NCBI GenBank assembly: GCA_012295275.1
Contig: CM022677.1
Location: forward strand, 21,680,131 to 21,744,130
Direction of reading: 5' to 3'
Source of the DNA: Chrysomallon squamiferum
Lineage: Eukaryota; Mollusca; Gastropoda; Neomphalida; Peltospiridae
Length of the DNA stretch: 64,000 nt
The position numbers were made by a program, and so were the translations under genes. Below the pieces are notes generated by a model that did not search any database, had not been told where the DNA came from, and was given only the letters and a program-made list of their open reading frames with translations. Of this stretch, positions 1 to 12,300 are shown one piece after another (positions within the stretch are counted from its first letter, which is position 1; every line of letters begins with the position of its first letter).

Positions 1-90
1 TGTTACACATTTTTCCATGCACGTAGTAATTTATTTTAATATTCGTGATAATAAAAAAATGTGTTGCTATTGCTGGAACCTTTTATAGTA

Positions 91-141
<51 letters not shown>

Positions 142-1701
142 GAAGGAGGGGGAAGCAGAAAGTCACGCATGTCACATATTTTTTCTTTCTTTTTTTTAAA
201 ATATTTTTCCAAACCTTATGTCCGAATGAACTAGATCAGGAGAGAGAAAAAAACAAAAGAATATTAAATAACTTAAATAAAATTTGTCAAAAGAAATAAT
301 CAAGGAGATGATTTGAAATATTCCAGCCTATAGGAAACCCTACATTATATTATTTCTTTTCATTTCATTTCATTCAGATCATATCATATCACATCATATA
401 TCATATCATATCATATCATATCATGTCTCATATATCATATGTCATATCCTATCATGTCTCATATATCATATGTCATATCCTATGATATCGTATTGTATCA
501 CATCACATCATATCTCATATCATATCATATATCATATCATATCTTATCACATCACATCATATATCATAATCGTATCCTATCATTGCATGAAAACCCTTCT
601 ATTCATTTCGCTTCAGAAAGTTCTATAAGTAGCCCTTGTTTTTGTGGGAGTTTTTAGATCGCTCTGCCAATTCGATGAAAATTCAGTAAGACAATGCATA
701 AAGTCCACCAAACGTAACAGACCAACGATAACTGGACGGGACTTTAAAATTGTGCCAGTGTCAGAGAAGATTTGTTCCCCACGAATATTCATTCATCCAA
801 GGAACAAATATTCAGAAAGATAAAGTACATGATAGTCATAGTTCCACTCGGTGGGGCTAAACATTACCATAGCGTGTGTATTTTTGAAAAAAAAATGTTC
901 TCTGTGTCTAAAAAAATAAAAAAAATAAAAAACAGATAATCATGTTTTTTCTTTAAATTTGCAAAATTCAAGATAATTTAAAAAACTATAATAGAAAAAC
1001 TAATTGACAAAAGAAAAAAAAAATTGAACTAAAGCTATAACACCAGAACAAATGAAGAAAGAAATGAAAAAAAATATTATATATATATGTTTTATATTTA
1101 TATCTATGTATATATTCACAGAATAAGAACCAGATGAAAACAGAGAGATGGGTGGGAGGGGGCAATATGTATTATCTGTATAACCAGTAATCATTAAATA
1201 AAATATCGTCACTCAGTTATCATATATTTTCTCAGCCTGTGCACATACACGTAATGAAAGTATATCATTCTCGTTTATTTATCATTTAGCTTTAGGACAA
1301 TCAGTACTTTAAAGAAGGAAAGTTACCCACCCAGGTCTCGATAATCTCTCTTCACACCCACACCCACCCCATCTGGCATCAGCAGCTTATGAATTAATTT
1401 TTATAATTTTTATTTCCAGTTCTCAAGATATTCAGGACTGTTATTAGTACACTGGTAAGAAAATATTGAGGAAAATGATATTATAAAAAAAATTTGTCGA
1501 CGTCTGAAAACTTCACCCTAATACTATATCATTAACAATGGGAATACAGTATTCCCCAAATATTATGCACGCGGCGAACAAATACTCGTTGCCCTAGTGG
1601 TACAAATATTCGCGGGATCAAATATTCTTTTACACCGGTTTAAACAGATATGCGCACAAGTCAAACGTAAACAATAATCTATAATTTCTTTACCTATCCA
1701 G

Positions 1702-1734
<33 letters not shown>

Positions 1735-2347
1735 CACGCACACAGAAAAATATTCCACACACATATACATAATTACAGTAATATAATCTTTTTGGGGATA
1801 TCAGTAACTAGATATTTAAAATAAATAAAAATAAAACAAAAAATTATATTCACAACAAATTTAATTGTGGCATTTTTATGTCCATTTTTCATTGATAATG
1901 TACTTTTTATTATTATACAGAATAAAGTACGTGAGAATCTGTAAGATTTGTACACGTAGCATTTTGTTGAAAATGCAGAAAAACAGAAAAGAATAACGAT
2001 CATTATCATCATGATAATCATCATCATCATCGTCATAATTATTTATCATTTTGTGCAGTTCTGTATTTAATCATCTTTCTCTACCTGTACGTCTGCCTCT
2101 ATCAATACATGGCCTACCTCTCTCTATTTCTACATGTTTGTGTGTGTATGTGTGTGTGTGTGTGTGTGTGTGTCTGTGTTTGTTTGTCATTTGTCTCTTT
2201 CTGTCTATTTATATATGTAGCTGACTGTCTGTCTTTCTATGTTATATATCGACACACACAAACACATACAGACAAACATACACATGTTGGCAGAGAGATT
2301 ATAGTTTTTACACCTACTAATTATACAGTCCTAATTGTTATTAAACA

Positions 2348-2401
<54 letters not shown>

Positions 2402-3834
2402 GTAATAATAATAAATTAATAATAAATTAATAATAATAATAACAAGAAAAATTATAATAACAACAACAACAAACATAATGAATCGTGCAGTATATTTGTA
2501 ATACTACACAATATATCTATGTTAAACTCATCAGGAATTCATGTCAAGTTCAGCCTATATTGTAATACAAGCATAATCATAATTAAAACAAACATTTAGT
2601 GCATGGTGTGTCAGCTGTAGTTACTACTACTTCTGCTGCTAGTATTACTACTCTACTACTGCTACTACTACTGCTACTACTACAACTATTACTATGACTT
2701 CAGATACAACGACTTTACACTTCAGTGTAAATACAGAACAAATAATATATCAACAATACCCTACTGCTACTACCACTGCTACTACTATTGTTACTACTAC
2801 TACTACTACTTCTACTACTGCTACTACCACTGGTACTACTATTGTTACTACTACTGCTACTACTGCAGCTTCTACATCTTCTACAACTAAGCCAGTGACT
2901 ACTACTAACAATACTATTATTACTGTTATGCTATTACTACTACTACTACTACTACAACTACTACTATTACTACTACTACAACTACTACTACTACTACTAC
3001 ATGTCTTTACTATACGCCTGCTTTTATATGTATGCATGTATGAATGTGTGTGTATATCTATCTATCTATCTATAGATAGATAGATAGATAGATAGATAGA
3101 TCTGTACATGCATTTTGCAATTCATAGACACAGTGTGATTTGTTAGTTACAGAGAGATAATTATAGAGACAGTCTGATGGAAACATGCAGATGAACATAG
3201 AGTTAGGTATTATCATATATATCAGCAAACCGCTATACAGACACACAGATACACGGATATATTGATATTTGTCGACAAATGTAGAACAGAAAGCAATAAA
3301 GTTATCACCAGAATGATAATAATAATGATTATCATCGTCATGATGATTACTCTTATCATCACCGTCATAATCATTTATTTGTCCATGCAGTTCTAAATTT
3401 CGTCATCATCATAATCAGTATCATTGTAACTTTAGTATCTTTCATTATTTTTTCTTTCCCAGTTTCATTTTTTTTTTTTTTTTTTTTTTTCAATTTTTTT
3501 CTCTTTATTTTATTTTTTTTATTTTATTTTTATTTTTTTTTTTGTAACTGATATCCAAGATGACTGAAAAAGATATATCGTAAAAGAACAAGGCGGAATA
3601 AACTACATTAAACTGTGAATGCACGTTCACTATAACAATACATCTTTATGAGAAATTAATAGCACCAGCCTAATGTTTTGTGAATTTGAAAAGTATATTT
3701 ATTCACTGGAGGTAAATCGCTGTTACAGTGATTGGGAGAAATTGTCAGGAACATTTTGCTAAACCAGTCGACAGCTTGTCTCTGTGACTTGCTAAAGTTT
3801 TGCAGTTTACAAATTATTGCAAAATCACGAAGAA
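1..3834. other. Non-coding stretch rich in simple repeats
   Basis: I see no coding exon here. It holds a (GT)n/(GA)n tract (about 91-143), a degenerate CATAT-type array (about 370-570), (CA)n (1701-1746), (TG)n (2133-2173), (AAT)n (2350-2412), a long ACT/CTA trinucleotide region (about 2616-3000), TATC/GATA tetranucleotides (3056-3102) and T-rich runs (3468-3542). Open frames in these tracts are composition artefacts. The last 200 bases probably contain the promoter and 5' UTR of the lectin gene that starts at 3835. Confidence 0.7.
25..360. repeat. Dispersed repeat, copy 1 (partner at 24390-24700)
   Basis: This segment shares a series of ordered matches with 24390-24700: an AATATTC-TGATAATAAA start, a GCTGGA block, a GA-microsatellite core, an AAACCTTA-GTC-GAATGAACTA block, and a GATGATTTGAAA...TAGGAAACCCTAC end. 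The order and spacing are kept, with moderate divergence and small indels. It looks like a short interspersed element with an internal microsatellite. I cannot name the family. Confidence 0.6.
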
Positions 3835-3889
3835 ATGAAGATTATTTATTTTCTGAGTTTTCTTCTTTCTTCCGTCCACAACGACGTAT
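3835..3889 (+). CDS. C-type lectin exon 1 (signal peptide)
   Basis: It encodes M1 to V18 plus one base. The donor is GTAAGT at 3890. The ATG at 3835 is chosen because it opens directly into a hydrophobic signal sequence. A further in-frame ATG upstream, at 3817, would only add six polar residues. Confidence 0.75.
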
Positions 3890-3959
3890 GTAAGTATGTT
3901 ACAGTTTTTAAGACCAGAACGCGTATCTCGTTCTTTGTCTGTCTATCTGTCTATCTATC

Positions 3960-3992
<33 letters not shown>

Positions 3993-4794
3993 GTATCTGT
4001 CTATCTATCTGTCTATCTATATATATATTTACGCATATACTTATATATATATAAGTACAGTAACTGAGACATTATATTAGTGTCTTATATTTACGTTGAA
4101 GTATAAAGCAGTAGTAGCTGAAGTAGTAATAATAATACTAGCATTTATCTCTGTGATATTTGTCTTTGTAACTGCCTACCTACATGTTTGCTAACAAAGA
4201 ATATTTTGTCTATGTAGATGCCAAACGCTGTAGGTCTGGCTTCCATCGCATACACAAAGCTTGTTACTGGATTTCTCCAACAAAATTTACTGCTAACTGG
4301 ATCGACGCAAGGGTAATACTTAGTGGTTTGCATGTTAACAAACAGTTTATAGTAATTTACAGGTTTTTAAACATACACACCTGGATACCAGTTATTAAAG
4401 ACATACAAATTCTGATATGCGAATTATTAAAGATGTACATATTGATACACAAGTTACTAACCATACATTCTGATATATACAAGTTATTAAAGACATACGT
4501 AGTAACATACAAGTTAGTTGAGACACATTACTAACATACTAGTGAGTAGACATAATACTCATACAAGTAAGTAAAGATATGGTACTAATAAAAACGTTCG
4601 TTAAGACATAATACTAATAAATAATTTAGTTCAGACACAGTACTAATATTCAAGATACAAAAGACAGCAGTAATGTACAAGTTAATAAAGCTATAGTACT
4701 AATACACATCTTAGTAAGGACATGGTTAAAATATAGAAATAAGTAAAAGCAGTACAGATATAAAAATTGTTTGCAGAAGTCATAAATTTAGACC

Positions 4795-4838
<44 letters not shown>

Positions 4839-4999
4839 GTTGTTGTTGTTGTTGTTCTATTGCTACATATAGTATTATTTTAATTATTATTATTCTTGAT
4901 ATTCTTGGGGTTTTTATTATTATCGTTAATATTATTACTACTACAAGTACTATTATTATAGGAATGCTATTAATGTTATTATTATTATCATTATTATTA

Positions 5000-5056
<57 letters not shown>

Positions 5057-5418
5057 TAGGAGTATTGCAAGGCAATGAATGCCTATTTGCTGATTGTTAC
5101 ATCGTCTTCAGAGAATTCTGCAATACATAGGGCACTTAGGAAATTTCACACAGGTTTTTATGCTTATCTTTTTTTCTATTAATGATCAAGTGAATAAAAT
5201 GGATATTATTTATAATAATATATATGTCTATCTGTCTATCCATCTATCAGTCTCTCTATCTATCTACACATTTATCTCTCTCTGTCTTTCTGCTATCCAC
5301 CTGCTCTCATACAATCCATCCTTCCATCTATGTAAATATTTATTCAGATGGAGAAAGGAGGGATTTTCTCAAACAATATGTGAATACTTATTATTTAAAA
5401 TTGGTGATTTTACAGATA

Positions 5419-5457
<39 letters not shown>

Positions 5458-5563
5458 GGAAAGACTGAGAGAGAAGAAGATAGACAAAGAGAAACAGTGT
5501 GAGGAAAGATGCATAAGAAGTGACAATTATAATTAGTTATTATTACATAGTGATTATTATTAA

Positions 5564-5603
<40 letters not shown>

Positions 5604-5797
5604 TCTTCTTGGTTTTTCATCTTTTTTTTTTTTTCTCTTTTCTTTTTTTTTTTTTTTTTTAACTTTTTATTTATTTATTTATTTATTTATGTTAAATTGA
5701 ACTTATCGCAGGATGTGCAATTAGTAAAAATAAATCCTACATAAATATTTTTACGTAAAATACGTCAGAACTGTTTCGTGTCCAAACGCTGTTACGG

Positions 5798-5854
<57 letters not shown>

Positions 5855-6525
5855 ATGTGTGTATGTGTGCGTGTCTGTGTGTGTGTGTGTTACTGTCGTT
5901 GACTATCTTTCCGCTGGCCGAAGTTATAAAAACGCATAGAGGGATTAATTTCGTAGCATAGTTAGCAGTCTCGAGTATCTTCTTTCTTTTTATGTGAACA
6001 GAATCTTGTACAGAACAAACTATGCAGAAAAGAGATGTTTCAAAAAAAAAATTAGACGATCTATATCGAAGATGATTAAAGTTTTTCTTCAAACCTTGAT
6101 AGAACTTTTAGTTAAGACATTTTTCTTGAAAGTTCGTGTCAGCTGCTTTGCGAGAACAAGCCTTTATTTAACAGAGAATTCCAGTAGATACAATATAATA
6201 CTTTCCGCCATTAACAACCTACCCGTGTTCCTCTTATTTAGCTGTTCGTCGGTTTAATATTATCCAGAACAAAAACATTTCATCAAAAATCTGTCGCGCT
6301 CGAACTGGACACTAAATGTATCTGTGTGCAAAACGAGCGGGTTTTCCTACATTTTGAAACATTTCCGCCATTTTCAGTTATTTTCAGTTTGTTACGTGGT
6401 TTTTATTCTTTAATAGCTATGATTACTTTTACTGCCTATCTACCAGAAAATGGTCTCGCTTTTCCTTATACATTTGTATTAAAAAATAAATAAACAAATA
6501 AATCAAATGCCCGGATTATAAATTA

Positions 6526-6596
<71 letters not shown>

Positions 6597-7267
6597 AATT
6601 ATTGTATCGTTTCTTTTCTATCTTTTTGTGTGTGTTGTTTTTGTTGTTGGGGGTTTGTTGGGTTTTTTTTTTTTTTTTTTTTGCTGTTTGTTTTGTTTTT
6701 TGTTTTTTGTTTTTTTATATATAATTTATTTTAGATGTATTTTTCGTAAAATAACAAAATTAAAAAATTCTAAAAAAAAAAAAGGTCTAGTATGAACGAC
6801 GGAAACAGTAAATAAGTACAAATGGTACATACAATTTTCGTTTGAGCTTGATCACCTTGCAGTGGAAAAGAAACTTTTAAATTCCTTTAATCCTTCGTCG
6901 TGTAACGCAAGGAAAGTAGTACATTTTGCCATCTTGCTCATCGTCTGCGCTCAAACTATTAAGGGAAGCTACTCCGTTAAGAATATGTTTTTTTAACACG
7001 AACGTATTCGAGCGATGTGTTCCTCTGTCTGTCTTTCGTTCATAGCAATTTGATAAGGAAACGAAACAGTCATTTTCACAGTAACGTCGGGGCATTTGGG
7101 GTTTGTAGGCACTTGTGCACATCAATTTATTTATTTATTTATTTATTTTAAACGGGATGTGTTTCACTCGCAACTACTACTGGTGTTACTGCTACTACTA
7201 CAATAGGTCTACTGGTACTGATGGGTTACTAGCCCAGCTACTGTTACAACTATTGCTATTACCGATA

Positions 7268-7305
<38 letters not shown>

Positions 7306-7557
7306 ACCACTGTTTTTGTCTTGCTTCTACTTTCAGGTCAGAACCACTATATTGGTGCCTCTGATATGCAGAAGGAAGGACATTTCATGTGGATGTCAAG
7401 AGGCCGACCCGAAGCAGTTAGATATTTTAATTTTGAAAAACACGAACCTAACAATCATGGTGGAAGAGAGGATTGTTTGGAAATGTGGAAGAGTGGCAAG
7501 TGGAATGATCTTCCGTGCCATCGGACCAGCGGTTTTATCTGTAAATATTCTCCGTGA
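3835..7557 (+). CDS. Secreted C-type lectin, four coding exons, 154 aa
   Basis: Coding exons are 3835-3889, 4218-4312, 5060-5153 and 7337-7557 (465 nt with the TGA stop). Phases match at every junction. Residues 1-20 are a signal peptide (MKIIYFLSFLLSS core, likely cleaved after VYA). The rest is one complete long-form C-type lectin domain with six Cys (23, 34, 53, 128, 142, 150). The Ca2+/sugar site is intact: EPN at 118-120, the type known to favour mannose-like sugars, and WND at 137-139. Calcium-dependent carbohydrate binding outside the cell is a strong family inference; a role in immunity or mucus is only a guess. There is no transmembrane segment or second domain. The weakest junction is the donor at 5154 (CAG|GTTTTT). 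Confidence 0.85.
4218..4312 (+). CDS. C-type lectin exon 2 (first CTLD half)
   Basis: The acceptor is TATGTAG ending at 4217, and the split codon makes Tyr19. It encodes the CRSGFH...CYWIS start of the CTLD and the amphipathic FTANWIDAR helix. The donor is GTAATA at 4313, leaving phase 0. Confidence 0.8.
4797..5057. repeat. (ATT)n microsatellite block abutting lectin exon 3
   Basis: Two near-perfect (TTA)n runs (about 4797-4838 and 4978-5057), separated by degenerate ATT-rich sequence, fill the 3' end of lectin intron 2. They run to within a few bases of the acceptor AG at 5058-5059. Confidence 0.9.
5060..5153 (+). CDS. C-type lectin exon 3 (mid CTLD)
   Basis: It encodes EYCKAMNAYLLIV through FHTG, the conserved Cys plus the LxxI strand and the second helix that every CTLD has here. 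The 94 nt run from phase 0 to phase 1, exactly what is needed to join exons 2 and 4. The acceptor lies directly at the end of a long (ATT)n tract. Confidence 0.8.
5801..5891. repeat. (GT)n microsatellite in lectin intron 3
   Basis: A long GT run, interrupted near 5853-5880, lies within lectin intron 3. The same intron also holds (GA)n at about 5422-5456, (ATT)n at 5560-5602, (AAT)n at 6525-6596 and T/G-rich runs at 6600-6720. Confidence 0.9.
7337..7557 (+). CDS. C-type lectin exon 4 (Ca2+ and sugar-binding half, stop)
   Basis: The acceptor is TTTCAG ending at 7336, after a (CTA/CTG)n tract. It encodes HYIGASD, HFMWMS, HEPNNHGG, REDCLEMW, KWNDLPC and FICKY, then TGA at 7555-7557. All CTLD core landmarks of this half are present and unbroken. 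Confidence 0.9.
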
Positions 7558-7591
7558 TGAAATTTGTCAGAGATTTTCTCTAATGACAAGA

Positions 7592-7597
7592 AATAAA
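7592..7597 (+). terminator. Polyadenylation signal AATAAA for the lectin gene
   Basis: A canonical AATAAA lies 35 bases after the lectin stop codon, giving a very short 3' UTR. Confidence 0.55.
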
Positions 7598-7599
7598 TT

Positions 7600-9219
7600 G
7601 TAAATCAATTTTAATGTTATAGTAGTCTTTGAAAAAAAAACTTACAGTGGTGTTTGTCAAACCAGAATCACGCTCAGTGGATGAAAATAATTCTGAATTA
7701 AATATTTTATTGGGTGGCAAAACATTTGGTAGAGTTGAAATTTAGGACATCTAGGCATGGCAAAGCTGTGACAAAGAATTGTTTGGTTAACTGTCAGATG
7801 TTTTCTTACATCTACGAGGGTGAGTGCAGTCTCGTATATAAAACTATACAAAGATGGTTAAATTTGAGGAAATATTGCAGATAAGCTGTTCAGCACAATT
7901 AGAATGAAGTTTAAATAAAGTAGATGAATAAATTAACACAGCTAAACCCCTCAGAACCAAACACTCTGTAAACTGGAATTCTCTCGAATAACGAACATTT
8001 TTGCTATCCCTTTCCAAATATAACAATTTCGGCACTGACGCAATCTTTACTCAGTAACCGAGGGTAATTATCAGTTCCAAATCTGCACTCCTTTCATTGT
8101 GTTGTGTCATTGTTTTCAGTGCATTTTATTTTTGTGGAAAACCTGGCACTGTTAGATATGTATTTAGCTATGAATGTTCTGTGTGATTACAATGTGCACT
8201 CTGGTTCAGCAAATAAGTTAGGTTGTCCTGGTGGAGGTGACGGACACCACCGACATGTGGACACCGTTGACGCAGATATCGCGAACGTCGTGGTCATCGC
8301 CGACAACTTAGTTTCAACATTGTCATAATTCATGGCCGTGTTAGAGTTTCTGTGAGATATATATACTTTTTTCATTTATTCAGAAGAAGAAATATTCAGT
8401 GTCGTGTTAGGCTAGAAGCAGGATCGGCGATGTTTTGTTTTGTGTTTTTTATAATCCACGAGTTTTTCTGTAGAATCACGCACATACGAAACCTTCAGTT
8501 TGCCTCTAAAACGAAACCAAGGCCGATAACTCCTTATTTTAAGGCTATAAACTAGAAAAGAAATGACCTTTATCCGGTATTTAAACGTCCGTGACAAAGA
8601 AAAAAATCTTGCCTCTAGAGATCGCTAAAGATGTTCAAAAATAAATGTTTTAAAAATATTATTTATACATTTTGAAACTGATATTTTCCTTGTCGTCCTA
8701 GAATCTAACCTTGCCTAATAATTATTATTACCACAGTAAACTCGTAGTTATTTGGGCAGAATGTGGGAGTAACCCTCTGAAGTACAGCAGTGGGTGGCTT
8801 TTAAGCTTGTAATGTAATTATTTTTAACTCTTCATTAATATGTGTTGTAATTTATAATATAAAATCAAAAGCTCCAAATTATCTCATTCTGCTTTAGCAA
8901 ATGCTTTTCTTTTATTTCCTAATTGAGCTTGGCATGGCGTGTGTTTATTTTAAAAGATTTCTGATTAGAAATCAATCCATAAGTATATAAGAAAAATATA
9001 AATAAAAATATAAATAAAAAGTTATTATTGTAAAAGACGATAGTATACTGGTTGTAAAATAATAATGGCGGAATTTACAATAAAGAAAGAGAGCTTTTTT
9101 TTTCTTCTTCTTCTTTTTTTTAATGCTTGCGTACTAATCCAATTTCCGGTTGGAAGAAGCGTCTGCCTGATCTTGTAGGAGCCAAGTTTTGCCAGATTTC
9201 TTTCTCTGGGGACAGAAAA
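7600..9219. other. Intergenic stretch, possible 5' region of the microprotein gene
   Basis: I find no coding exon. A short GC- and CpG-richer patch at 8215-8300 stands out from the AT-rich surroundings and could belong to a promoter or 5' UTR exon. Its open frames on both strands show no domain and no splice logic. Confidence 0.4.
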
Positions 9220-9307
9220 ATGGTAGAATTTGGATCTGGTCCGATAAAAGAGACAATAGACAATACCGTATTTATTGTGCCTGGAATCATCATTGGCGTT
9301 TTAGTTC
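9220..9307 (+). CDS. Microprotein alternative exon 1a
   Basis: It has 29 codons plus one base: MVEFGSGPIKET..., then the hydrophobic VFIVPGIIIGVLV. The donor GTAAGT is at 9308. It is homologous to exon 1b: same length (88 nt), same phase, and MVEFG plus VFIVPG shared. Possible acceptors precede the ATG (CAG at 9214), so it may be internal rather than a true first exon. Confidence 0.65.
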
Positions 9308-12300
9308 GTAAGTAAAAACACAGCTGGAAAGAATTTAAAAACGTTCACATTTGTTCCATAGCCACCTGCAGACGTCATTTTAGTATCGTGATATGGTATT
9401 AACAAGCATAATACAATATCCTTCATCTTTTTTATTTATTATTATTAGATAGATAGATAGATATACACACAAATAAATATTACATCCGTTATATACTTAA
9501 ATTACTTTGTTTCACAAAATTAGCACTTAATAGGTAATCTTTAGGTCAACCCTTGTTACCAGAAGTTTTATTCTATATTTATTGACAATATTTTGTTTTG
9601 TTTTATTAACAGTGTGAAATGAAACATTTCCAGAAAGCGCATATAAAACAAATTCTACCAGTCGAACTTGTCATCAATTTTGACGTAATCGAAACAACAT
9701 CTCTCTATCTACATATTATTATTATTATTATTATTATTATTTCACTGACTTTAAAGAAGAACAAAATATATATTATATAAAATACCATTTTTGTGCAGGC
9801 GTCCAGTTACTGGGCAAAAGAATTTACTGAATTGAAACTTGACAGAAATAATCTTCTTTTGTTACAATAAAATAAATAGTAGTTTATTTTTTTATATGAC
9901 AAATGGTTACTTTTATATTTGGCTTTTTTAAAACAATATTACAGTACCCCATTTCATAGCACCTTTCCAACCGAGACAATATGTATATATCATTCAAACT
10001 GCTGGGGTTCATCATAGACATGTATCACTACAAAATAACAGAAATAACTTAGTCTTTGTTTACATACTTAAAAAGAAATAATTTTAAAAATATATATATA
10101 TTGAAACAAAAAAGTTGTATAAAGTTTTTAAAATATATATAGTATGTAGATAGATTCTAAGATAGAGAGGTAGAGGCTGTTTTGGTTACATCCAAGTTGA
10201 TGACACGTTCCACAGGTTGAATTTGTTTTATATAAGCTTTCTGGGAATGTTTCATTTTATACAATTAATAAAACAAAACAAAATATTGTCAATAAAAATG
10301 GAATGAAACTTTTGGTAACAAGGGGCTGACCTAAAGATTACCTGTTAAGTGTTAATTTTGTAAAACAAAGTATACATGTGTGTGTGTTCCAAATTTGGAA
10401 ACTCTAGCAAAAGTAGTGTTCATACAGCATATTCCCAAAAATGTTAGGACTGTACAAAAAAAACAAAAAAATAAATAAATAAATAAATAAGGTTTTTAAA
10501 CCATATTTCCATTTACTATAGGTAAAAGGTAATGTTATATATTATTATTATTATTATACAATAGTGTATATACACTTTCTTTTTGCAAAAAAAATGGAAA
10601 CATTTATCTGATTGATTAAATTTTTGATGTATATTTTCTAAACAGTCATGCGAAAAACTTTTTTTTTTTAATTCAGTTTTTATCATTTTTCACCTAGCAT
10701 GTCCCCTTGTGAAAGATGGTTATCAGTGTAAAATGTTCCTTGTTTTTAAAAGGCCTAATACTATAGTTAAATTATTAGGGGGGAAAAAAATATATATATT
10801 TATAGATAGTAATTATACTTACTGTATGAATTGGTTACCTTTATAGATAGTCAATATGCTTACTGTATGAAAATATCACATTTATAGATAGTAAATGTAC
10901 TTACTGTATGAAAATATTTACATTTACAGATAGTAAATATACCTACTATATGAAAATAGTTAAATTTATATATAGTAAATATGCTTACTGTGTGAAAATA
11001 TCACATTTATAGATAGTAAATATACTTACTCCATGAAAAGTTACATTTTTATTATTGTAAATGTCCTTTCTCTATGAAAACATGTGCGTTGATGTACACC
11101 TAGCAACATTTATGTTCATCAAAACTAGACATATCTGTATAACACTATAAAAAAAATGGTGATTTTGAACTGGCATATGTTACCACCATGGTCGTGTCAA
11201 AAAGTATTTTGTAATACGTACTGCCATTTGAAAGTTTGTAATGTAAATGTTAATGATGCCAAAATAGTTTGTATTTAAACTTTGTCTGGAAAGAAACGGA
11301 AATGACTGTATAATACATTTATTTTTATTTATTATTTATTTTATTTTATTTATTTATTTATTTTTGCTTTTGTCATTGTAGTAGTAGTAGCAGTAGTAGT
11401 AAGAATATTAGTAGAGATACTAGTACTACAACTGGTAGTAGTAATAGCAATGAGAGTACTATTAGGATTACTATTGTAGTAGTATTTGCTATTATTATTA
11501 TTATTATTCATTTATTTGTTTATTTTATTTACCTTTTTTTATTATTATACTGTCTTTTTAATTTTCCCCATATCTTTTTTGTTGTTGTTTCTGTTGTATG
11601 TGTCTTTTGCTTTCTTCAGATTCTTGATGACCAATGGGTAATAAAATTTCTTATGTAATAATGGAAAACCTAAGCAAACAATGCCTGCTATAATTTCTTC
11701 TTTATTACAAATTACCTTGCAGTGTTATACCGCATATACTTGTGTACAAGTCGAATTTTTGGGAGACTATATTAAGGTAATATTTTGGGGGTCGACTTAT
11801 ACATAGGTAATGCTTTTGTAGCTGTTGCTGAAGAGTCGCCATTTTGACTATTTTTTGCTACAGGATGCATCTAAAATAATCGCGGTCTTTCAGCTTTTCA
11901 AAAATATAATTTTATCGTATAAAAAAATTTGAAAAATTAAATAACAAAACCAAATATGAATGTAAAACATGATATTCTTCCGTTTAATGACATAAAAATA
12001 CATTTTAAAGCGAGAAAACTGTCACTACGGCGTTATGCCTTACGGCGTCTTGCAATGATCTAGGAATGCAGACTTCTCTGCCAAATTGCACTAAATATCG
12101 GTCCTAATTTCATAAACAAAACTCACTTGTGTAATTGTAAAGAATTTGGTGAAATAATATTGCAATCGTCATTAATATCCACTACCGACAAATTTTGTAA
12201 ATCATAGAACGGCTAAATATAACGGTAAGTTAGGTCTCCATGTTAGACCTATTATATTAAAGAGATACTGTTTTTGATACATTTAGGCTATAGCTTGTGT

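Noticed and set aside
2694-3083. Thr-rich 129-codon frame, mucin-like
   Set aside because: It is made of ACT/CTA trinucleotide repeats, is open on the opposite strand too, and has no start or splice context.
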